Of a stretch of DNA of 64,000 nucleotides, positions 55,901 to 64,000 are shown one piece after another. The notes beneath the pieces were generated by a model. That model did no database searches. It had not been told where the DNA came from and saw only the letters and a list, made by a program, of their open reading frames with translations. This DNA comes from Cycas panzhihuaensis (Eukaryota; Cycadophyta), in assembly GCA_023213395.1 (NCBI GenBank), contig CM041465.1, positions 90,527,741-90,591,740 of the forward strand, given 5' to 3'. The translations under genes were made by a program, and so were the position numbers. How positions within the stretch are numbered: the stretch's first letter is position 1; each line of letters begins with the position of its first letter.

Positions 55901-56281
55901 CATGGAAGGATTACATATTTCAATGACATAAACCATGAGGGCAAAGTTTATGGAGTGTCTTATTTTAGATGGCCTTTTTACAATTGTGGGAGAAGGAGGA
56001 GTATCCTTTAAGAGCTATTATACCCACTTAGGGGGTGGCTAAAAGCTATTGGCTTCGACCTAAAGATTATCAACTAAGAATGGAGGTAAGGTTATGCTTG
56101 TTTAAGTGGATGATGAAGATGCTATTGGAATTAAAGAAGGACCTAGAGTGTAGGAGGAGGTTGGTAGTAGTGGCTCCAAAATTTATCCAAGAGTCATTTA
56201 AGATGTACCAATTTCTTCTGTTGCTATAATATGAGGTTGAGGTAGAGTCAGATCCTATGAATCTTCTACAAATATTACATT

Positions 56282-57050
56282 CTATGTGGTGTAAGCTTGG
56301 TTCCCAATTGTGTCAAATACTTTATAGGCTTTGAAACTAGGTACATAGCCAAGGAAGATGCACTTTAGGCTCTTGTCATTAAGCTTCTTTATGTTGTCCT
56401 TTAGGACATTTTTATATGCTGTGCATCCAAAGATCTTCAAGTGTGTCATAGATGGTTTCTGACCTAACCAAGATTCTTCAGGAGTAATGTTCCTAACTAT
56501 AACTATAGGAATTATGTTGGTTAAGTGTGGTAATGGAATCAACCCAAAATTTGGTGGTAAGGTTAGTAGCACTAAGTATGGCTTTTCCTTTATTGATCAA
56601 TGAATAATTCATCCTTTTAGCTATACCATTTTGCTAAGGTGTATGGGGAGTAGAGAAGTGACGTTCGATGCCACGTTCCTTACAAAAGTTATTGAACTAA
56701 TTTAAAATATACTCACCACCATTATTAGATCTAAGGATCTTAGTTATCATTCCAATTTCATTTTCTATGGTAGCTTTGAACTGTTTAAATCTTTTTAGGG
56801 ATTGATACTTATTTCTCAAAAAATAGACCCAAATTTTCCTTAAGAAGTCATTTATGAATATGATGCAGTACTAGCTTCCATTAAGAGATTAGACAGACAT
56901 GGGCCTATAAATGTTTGAATAGACCAACTATAATAGTTATGAGGCTCTCCATGCATTCTTAGAAGAGAATTTTTCTCTTTGTTGCTTTCCCTTTAGATAG
57001 GCCTTACATATGTTGTTGTATCTCTTAATTTTGGGTAATCCATATACCAT
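56282..57050 (-). pseudogene. copia integrase (M5)
   Basis: The open frame 56282-56572 is the post-core block: 'NITPEESWLGQKPSMTHLKI', 'FGCTAYKNVLKDNIKKLNDK', 'SLKCIFLGYVPSFKAYKVFD'. Upstream, near 56640, the core ends 'STPHTP' + TAG + 'QNGIAKRMNYSL', a Gln-to-stop change, with Glu of A-E-R changed to Lys. The rest of the core extends to about 57000 in other frames. The plus frame 56035-56229 is a shadow. Confidence 0.86.
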
Positions 57051-57386
57051 TTAGAGCCTAGACATGAGGTTGAATCTTTATATATTTAAATGACCTAGGT
57101 GTTGATGCCATAGGTGATCTTTAGAGTTATTTAAGATGACACTATCCTTTGAATGGAAGCATTCACCTAGTTCTTATATACAAGAGGACTCTTCATCAAT
57201 TACATCCTTCCCCTTATCAGGTTGAGTTGTGTTAGCCATTGAACATGATTTATTTTGTGGAGTAGTGGTAAGGGGGTTACTATCTAACCTGTATAATCCA
57301 CCATCTTTATGTCTTATGACTATAAGTTTACTTGTTTTATAGTATGTGATTCTACAAATGCCCTAGTTAAAGAGCACATCTAAATT

Positions 57387-57660
57387 TTACTTATCCATTT
57401 GGCTAATATAAAGTAGGTTCATTTGTATTCCAAGTACAAGGAACACATTACTAATATGGTGCCTAATATTGGAATTCTTCAATGTTATTAAATCCCTACT
57501 AATTTTGGTCATATTATAAGCCAAGTCATCCCCAAATGTAATAGTTTGAGTATTGAAAGGATGGGTCTCTTCTAACATCTTTTTTGAACCTATAATATAT
57601 CTCATTACACCATAGATAAAGAGCTAAGTAGTCTTATCAAGTTGTAAAGAAAGTATTGTA
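57387..57660 (-). pseudogene. copia protease (M5)
   Basis: The 72-residue open frame reads 'GVMRYIIGSKKMLEETHPFN', 'TITFGDDLAYNMTKI', 'ISNVFLVLGIQMNLLYIS'. It corresponds to D-S-G-A-T-x-H-I-T-G ... V-T-F-G-D ... V-F-L-V-P-G-I-x-x-N-L-L-S-I. The catalytic Asp region before 'GV' is changed (reads F-I-Y-G), so the active site is lost. Confidence 0.83.
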
Positions 57661-57689
57661 AAGAACAAGTTATAGGAGGAGGAGTCCTA

Positions 57690-59047
57690 ATTATCTCCTA
57701 TGTTGCCTCCTTATTATTGATTATTCTACTAGTTCTTTTGATTTCTATTAGGGAATTGCTACCTATTTTGAGGTCTTTATCCTTGAGTAGGTCTAAGATT
57801 CCAATTTTGTTGATAGAATTAGCCTTGAGGTTGGAATGATACCCCCTCTTATGGATACTAAGGGCCTCCTTGTTGATAATAAGGACCTCCTTAGCACAAT
57901 ATAGGGCCTCCTTATTGTGAAAAAGGGGCTCCTTATGGAGGGCATGGTCTTCCTTATTAATATCCTTATCTTTGTTGAGAGTAACTAGGACCTCCTTGAT
58001 GATATAAAGGTGCTCCTTATTGATAGAAGGGGGATGGTTATTGATAATATGGCCCATATTATTGGCTCCCTTAGTTTTACAAGAGTTGCAAATCATCTTT
58101 TCATCTCCTACACTTAACAACTAGATATTTAGTTTTACCACAATAGAGGCAGGTGACATTTGGTTTGCCTTACTGATTCTTTTGAGGTTATCCCTGTGGT
58201 TGGTTCTAAAACTATTAAGGTTGTTGAGTTGGACAAGACAAGGAGGAGATGCCAACTAATTATTGTTGCTACTTAGTTGGCTACTGATATGGCTCTTGAG
58301 ATATAGTGAGAGAGTCTAAGTGTGAGCTAGATCTTGTTGCTGACTAAGTTGTTGGGCTACTCTATTGACAATCTTGCTCTTTTCTGAGTTTTAGGCTGCA
58401 AAGATAAGAGTTGAGTCATATGTGAATGTCACCCCTAGTCAATTAAGTATATTCTCCTTTCATAGTAAGAGCCCCTCAAAGGTTATAAAGTCTATTTTAG
58501 AATAGTTATCATGTAACTTAGGGACAAAAGAGTTGTATTCAATAGGTAGAATATTAATGATGCTAGAGATCAAATCATAGTTAGAATGTGTCTCACCAAG
58601 GATAATCAATTGGTTTCTAATTATTTTTACTTCAGTTAAATAGTTGGTAATATTTTTGTCAAAAGGAATTATAAATAGATGAGTTTTGAATGTTAAATAT
58701 TTAGATTCATCTTTTCTCATATATAGGGCATAAAGTATATTCCATGCCTCATGAGATGTTTGAGCAATTTCAATATTTTGGTCCATTTAGTCTTTAATAG
58801 CCAAGTGGAGGAAGGATAATGCAATGTTGTCCTTAGCTTTGATGTTTGTTAAGGCTACTAGATCTCATGGGATTATTTTGGTAGGGTCATTAGGGTCTTT
58901 TGTAGGTATGGGAAGGGGTATATCCCTATTAATATAAGCCTAAAATTCATTCATGATAAGCAAGTTTTTAACTTGTTTCTTCCATGGTACGAAGTTATTG
59001 ATACTATTAAGTTTAATATTGTTGGAAAGGAGCATTTGTGATGCCAT
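57690..59047 (-). pseudogene. copia gag with Gln-Gly-Gly-Pro heptads (M5)
   Basis: Start at ATG 59047 (M-A-S-Q-M-L-L-S-N-N...). The UBN2 core is the open frame 58460-58786 ('TSHEAWNILYALYMRKDESK', 'LTEVKIIRNQLIILGE', 'INILPIEYNSFVPKL', 'TFEGLL'). The zinc knuckle at about 58110-58170 reads 'CLYCGKTKYLVVKC' (His as Tyr). After it the same frame runs as heptads of the type Q-Q-G-G-P-Y-Y, with most Gln codons now TAA stops, at about 57840-58060 (period 21 bp). The 140-residue open frame 57698-58120 is the wrong frame, which translates the same repeats as N-K-E-A-L. Confidence 0.85.
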
Positions 59048-61000
59048 GTTACAGAGTTTTGTGTTTGATTTTATGTCTTTAAAGGTTTATGTAATAAGGT
59101 ACTAATCTACCTAAATGGCTACTAACCTAGAATTCTAAGGTTTAAGGGTCTCTAGGAAAGTTCTTACTTACTATCTTGTCTAGTGGTGCTTGCCTACAAG
59201 TAGAAAACCAGGGACCTAATATACTGGTACATGAGCTCAATGACTCAATATACCTCAGCATGTAGGCTATAAAGAAGGTCTTAAGACCCTTCTAATTTGT
59301 TTCCCCACCTATGCCATACTTATACCTAATGATAGATCTAACAATGAAAACTTATTTAACTAAGGTACTCACCCTCTCTAGGTCTAGCTTAGTCTCCAAA
59401 CTTTAAAAGGAAATGGCCTCCACCTTAGCCTACCACCTAATACACTTAATGGCCAATGGTTTTCTCAACAAATTATAATACACCAATGGCATGTATGGGA
59501 TGGTAATTTTAGGAGTCCTAATTATTCCCCTTGCAAGGCTGGTAAAAAGGAGGTTCAATTAAAAATTTATCTTTTTAATATGATAAATTAATTTTTAATG
59601 TGAGTTTATTATAAACACAAGGTTCTTTTTAAGCAATAAATGAAATGAAGATGAAATAAAGAAATTAAAAGAACAAAGATAGGTTTATAAAGCTCTTTGA
59701 TTGGTCAAGCTTAAGAGTAAACTTTGTTAAACTTCTAAGAGTAACACCTAAACAAGAAACAATACCATGGACTAATTATCCTTAAAAAATAGAATTAAAC
59801 AGCTAAAAAAGATTAGTCATAGCCTAAATCAGCATAAGAACTTCAAAGAAATTAAAATAAGCCTTTAAATTTGTAAGAAAAAGACTTAAAGAGCTCAAAT
59901 ACTAAGGCTAAATTTAGTAGCTTATATCTTTAGTAAATCTATTCTAAATCTAATTCAATTAGATTTTAAACTATAGAGCTCTGAATATACTTTTTAATGG
60001 TTTAGATGATTTATAAATTAGACTTGTAGTTGCTGAGATATGGCTAAAATAGTGTAGGTACCCTTTTATGTCAAAAAACCAATTGAGGATGGGGTTAAGC
60101 CCCTTCTGAAATTGGCCCACAACCATCTACTGGCTATATGTGACCACCTATTGATGTAGCTAAGGGGTTAATAGACTTGAAAACTTATTAAATGAAACTT
60201 TATGACTTTTGAATTTATAAAAAGAATTAAATATAGTTGATAAAATTTTGAAGTTCACCCTTTTCAAGTGATTAAAGGGTTATGTGAGTGATTAATATGA
60301 CTAGATTTGGTGGCTTAAAGGCCCAAATTTTAACAAAAATTTAAATGAAGCTTGATTTAATAGATTAAATTTAAACTATAATGAAAAAGACATAAAACTT
60401 TTGATTAAAAAAAGAGCCATGAGGCTTCATGTGACCTGCGCACAAAGATGGGCAACTTTTAGAGGAGTATGGAAGCAAAACGGATGGCCAAACGATATCA
60501 AATAGAAATGAAACTTTAAAGGGATAGGTGAAGTGGCCAGTAAATGCCAATGGACATGTTGTTTTTGAGAAAATAGACTTAAAATGAATGAAATGAGGCT
60601 ATGTAAGTCCAAGGGGCTGTGAGAGTAGAACTGGGCCGAACGAAGCCTAAAACAACTTGAAATCAATTTAGATCTCTTCTAACAGATAGAATATATGGGT
60701 GTAGGACTGTTAAAAGAAAAGATAATGCTTCAATAGAGAGAAATGATCAATTTTAGGGTTGAAATGAATAAAAAATAGGCTTTTTCATTTGTTTTTTTAA
60801 ATAAAAATAGAGTTGGATCTCGTATGAGACCAATTGAGCTTGCAATCTGCTGCATGAGGTTGGAATCAACTAGAACTTATTACTCTTCTTATTAAGACTA
60901 TAAAATATTCAAAATTTTAATAGAAATCTTGAATAAATTTGAGTATATGGGCCTCTATTTATTAAAATGACTTCAAAAAAGCACTAAATTGGGGCATATA
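59048..61000 (-). other. long leader of copia M5
   Basis: About 1.95 kb without coding signal between primer site and gag. The open minus frame 60427-60666 is unsupported. The length matches the long leader of copia B, although the families differ. Confidence 0.5.
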
Positions 61001-61342
61001 TGGTTTTGATACCATGTTAAGAGCATTGGAATCTATCATTCATGTGTACTAATCACAAATATCAATTAAAATAGTTGTAATAAACAATAAAATATGCAAA
61101 ATAAGTAAAGCAAGTAAAATAGAGAAGTTACAAGTGAATTTATCACCATGTATGCCTCTCTTATAAGTAGAGCTTTTGCACTAATCACCAAAATGTATGA
61201 GATACAAAGGTGCATGGTATAATATATAGGCCATCTGCTAATAATTTGAGATATATGATAGGTTGGCTAAGTGGCAAAGGAGGCAGACCTAACCTCATTA
61301 TAAAATAACATTAAATTACATCAAGGGTCCCTTAGCTATTAT
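61001..61342 (-). repeat. 5' LTR (truncated) and primer site of M5
   Basis: Minus strand 61014-61001 reads TGGTATCAAAACCA, then LTR from 61015 (TGTTAAGAGCATTGG on plus). It matches 53002 onwards for about 325 bp and diverges at about 61342, so the last 50-60 bp are missing at the M6 border. Confidence 0.87.
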
Positions 61343-61344
61343 AA

Positions 61345-61658
61345 TTAAAGGAAGGATGCATTTAGGGAATAAATCACTTATATGCACACAATAGCAATAG
61401 AGAATAAAGAGGAAATAAAAATAAGATATGAGAGAAAAGCTTGGAGGTGAGAATAAATAATGACTCCCTCCATGAGATTTCATTTTTTATTATTGAGAGT
61501 GAGCATTAGGGCTAGGGTTTCCCTACCTAATGATATGAACTTAAAATTATATCTAAATATACGTAAAGTACATTTCATTAAGAAACTAATGCTAATAATA
61601 TATTCTAAGGTGACTTAATTAATCTACACAAATTATCTTGATACATTAACCTTTTTCA
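61345..61658 (-). repeat. 3' LTR of copia M6
   Basis: Complement of the B LTR: shared landmarks are GTGCATTAGGG (B complement) / GTGAGCATTAGGGCTAGGG, TTTCC(C)TACCTAATGA, and CTTGATA(C/T)ATTAAC at the right end, which closes with TTTTTCA at 61658. The left end near 61345 is not certain. Confidence 0.75.
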
Positions 61659-62600
61659 ATCTCTTCCTTAATGGTGGAAGGTGATTTTGATCCTCATGGG
61701 AAATAAAAACCCACATACTTTCTATGATCTATAGTCTTTTTTATAAATTAAATGACTAAGTTGACTCTTAATATAGCTTGATAGCTAAGGAGCTTAAATG
61801 TATAACTTAATCTGCTAAGTCTCCATATACCATTTAGTCATCCCCCATGCCCTTTTAAGTTTCTATAGATTCTGATTTTCCAACACTGGTACAACCCTTA
61901 TCCTTCTGTGCCTACATGGGGTTTTCACAAATAAGATAGCGCAGAGACTTACTCTTATTCTTATGTGCCTATAAGGAGTTTTCATGAATGGAATAGAGTA
62001 TAATAATTATGTTACCATCTTCTTTGATCAATCAAAGATAGAGGCCCTAAGGTCGAGTTGCCTTTGAAACTATTCAAACTTCATCTTTTGCAGTAGTTTG
62101 GTAAAGATATCATATACTTAATCTATTATGGGTAGTATTCTAGTTGAATTATTCCATCATGAACTAGTTCTCTAATCCTATGGACTTTTATAATTATGTG
62201 TTTAATACAATTATCAAATACAGGATTTTTCTCTATATGGATTGCTAATTGATTATCTATACAAAGGCTAGTAGGACTTATTTGGGTGATATTCAATGTT
62301 TCCAATAATTTTCTAAGCCATAACTCCTCCTTGCTAGTCTCAAATAGTAATGTATTCAGTTTCAGTATTTGAAATAACAACTATCTTCTATCATCTAGAT
62401 CTCCATGATATTGGTGATGTTCTATAAAACATTACATACCCAGACGTAGATCTTCTTATATCTTTATCTCCTATAAAGTCTGAGTCGATGTATATAGAAA
62501 GTTTAACTTCATTATTAGGTTCATACAATAGACCCAATTTACTAGTTGTCTTTAGATATTTTAACACTCGAACTGTAGCCTACTAGTGATTCTGCTTAAG
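61659..62600 (-). pseudogene. copia RNase H (M6)
   Basis: The open frame 62126-62380 gives 'LRKLLETLNITQISPTSLCI', 'DNQLAIHIEKN', 'VHRIRELVHDGIIQLEYYP'. To the right the same strand reads 'VLKYLKTTSKLGLLYEPN', 'IYIDSDFIGDKDIRRSTSGY' (D-S-D kept) and 'PISWRSR' + stop. Nearly identical blocks occur in B at 24640-25160. Confidence 0.9.
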
Positions 62601-64000
62601 ATTTTTCATGAATCATGCAAGAATGCTAATAAAGTGTGTAATATCTGGCCTTGTATTGGTAGTGTGGATGATACTACCTATAAGTTTCCTATAGAGTATT
62701 ACATCTACCTCCCTAGTATCACCATTAGCTAAGAGTTTAGTATTAGGATATATAGGTATAGCCATTGGTTGAGCATCTTCTAACTAAAACTTTTCTAGAA
62801 GATCATTGATGTATTCTTCTTGGGAGAAGAAAATTTTATCATTCTTTTGTATTACTTTAATTCCCAAGTAATATTTCATCAATCCATAATCAGACAATTC
62901 AAACATTTTTCTAAGGTCCTTTTTTAGTTGGCTTATTACCTATTCACTATTACTCGTTACTAGCATGTCATTCACAAAGATTATAAAATAAGTAACTTTA
63001 TCTTTTTAGCACTTAATAAACAATGTTACATCAATATCTTAGCAGTCACAAACCTCGTATCTAAGTTGCCTCATTCTTTTAGACAACTTAGTAAACTAAG
63101 AATGAGGGGCTTATTTAAGATTGTACAAGGACTTTCTAAGCCTACAAACCTTATACTCTTGACCTTTGATCTCATATCCTTCTAGTTGATCCATGTGAAT
63201 TTCTTCTTCAAGATCCCCATTGAGAAACAAAATCTTAATATTGATCTAGTAGATTTTCTAACCCTGTTGGGTAACCAAGGCTATAAGAGTTCTAATTGTA
63301 GGCCACTTGGTTATAGATGCAAAGATTTTAGTGTAGTTGATGCCTTCCCTTTATGTAAATCCTTTAGCTACCAACCTCACTTTGTATTTTTCTAGGGTTC
63401 CATCTAATCTATATTTATTTTTGAACACCTATTTATTTTAAACTATCTTTCTACCAAGTAGTAGATCAACGAGCTCCCATATACTATTTTTTATGAGAGA
63501 TTGATATTCTTTATTCATTACATTTCTTCAAACTATATGTTTCACAGCTTCCTGGTATGAGAGAGACTCTTCATTAAGAGTAAGGTGTAGTTCTATCAAT
63601 TCAATCTTAATATATAATGATTCCTACATCCTTACTCTATGGACACTTCGAGTGCTAGATTTGTCTACCTCATCTGGTTGTATGTCCTTATTGAGCTAGC
63701 AGACTTTATGAGATCCTCAAGTTGGGAATGAGGTCTTCATTTCCTCAACTTCTTGGTTCTCATCTTATTCATTAAAATGATTATTTTGTGAGGAGGATAT
63801 TAATGCGCATGGTGAAGATAGTCCTTATACTATTGTTTTATCTTTATCAACAAAAGGTAGAGATGATGATCCTTTTATAATGGATTTACCTTTGTCAATT
63901 CTACTATTATCAAAGGATGGTGTTGGATGACTCATCGATTTAAAGTCATAGCTTATATCCTCTAGGCTCTATTTTCAACTTCCAATATTTAGAGTAATTT
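62600..64000 (-). pseudogene. copia reverse transcriptase (M6), open at window edge
   Basis: It contains 'REVDVILYRKLIGSIIHTTN', 'MFELSDYGLMKYYLGIKV', 'IIFVNDMLVTSNSE' (YxDD box as F-V-N-D, one catalytic Asp lost). Upstream, near 63050-63500, come the R-L-K-K-S-L-x-N-L block and the G-Y-K-W-V-F-K region. The plus frame 63186-63395 is the shadow of this RT and resembles the shadow in B. Near 63600-64000 only the weak pre-RT linker is seen. Confidence 0.86.

Larger units (their letters stand above)
53002..61342 (-). mobile_element. copia M5, near complete
   Basis: 3' LTR 53002-53389, purine tract, RNase H, RT (split by an insert at 54152-55126), integrase, protease, gag, leader of about 1.9 kb, primer-binding site TGGTATCAAAACC (61014-61002), and a 5' LTR from 61015 that is cut at about 61342 by the start of M6. 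The LTR copies match over about 325 bp. Same family as copia D. All frames are broken. Confidence 0.92.
61345..64000 (-). mobile_element. copia M6, family of B, cut by window end
   Basis: 3' LTR about 61345-61658, purine tract TTAAGGAAGAGAT on minus, RNase H, RT, and the beginning of the integrase-RT linker at the window edge. The LTR, RNase H and RT match copia B clearly (same CIDNQL, VHRI, ELVHD blocks). The LTR's outer part is more decayed than its inner part. Confidence 0.88.

Noticed and set aside
57698-58120. 140-residue open frame with N-K-E-A-L repeats
   Set aside because: It is out of frame with the zinc knuckle and gag. The gag frame gives Q-G-G-P heptads with Gln-to-stop changes, so this open frame is a by-product.

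Overview
This looks like intergenic DNA from a seed plant with a large, repeat-rich genome. It is strongly AT-rich and holds no recognisable host gene, rRNA, tRNA, CRISPR array or bacterial-type operon. Nearly everything identifiable is the wreck of LTR retrotransposons: Ty1/copia elements primed by initiator-Met tRNA, one Ty3/gypsy chromovirus-like element, and one very large Ty3/gypsy Tat-lineage element. Every gag-pol reading frame is broken by many stops and frameshifts. The species cannot be told from the sequence.

Layout. 683-~5420: minus-strand copia remnant M0. 6041-6550: LTR with primer-binding site. 6594-7237: solo copia LTR (minus). 7238-~11060: plus-strand copia C. ~13040-17452: minus-strand gypsy G1, interrupted at 13865-15050 by copia D. 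17453-18388 and 25936-26690: two halves of minus copia M1, split by the complete plus-strand copia B (18389-25935, two 306-bp LTRs, target duplication CATTT). 26691-28141 and 46448-~46760: two pieces of minus copia M2, split inside its reverse transcriptase by the giant Tat element (28142-46447, minus, target duplication CTTTT). The Tat 3' LTR itself holds a solo copia LTR (30284-30925, target duplication CCCAA). 47721-~49996: copia M3. ~49997-53001: copia M4. 53002-~61342: copia M5, with a separate GC-richer insertion of about 975 bp in its RT. ~61345-64000: copia M6, the same family as B, cut by the window end.

The Tat element is the most interesting object. Read on the minus strand it runs LTR, tRNA-Arg-like primer-binding site, gag, protease, RT, gypsy RNase H, integrase, then a second RNase H of the archaeal type placed after integrase. 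Between that and the 3' LTR are two short tandem-repeat arrays and, on the opposite (plus) strand, a decayed gene that resembles the plant mobile domain (PMD) family and ends in a Gly/Arg/Glu-rich tail.

The nesting gives a relative order: M1 is older than B, M2 is older than Tat, Tat is older than the solo LTR in its 3' LTR, G1 is older than D, and M5 is older than the 975-bp insert. Most premature stops are TAG or TAA where the family has Gln, or TAG where it has Trp. This is the pattern expected from C-to-T change at methylated cytosines in silenced plant repeats. For that reason several of the longer open frames are shadows, and the true coding frame is the one full of stops.
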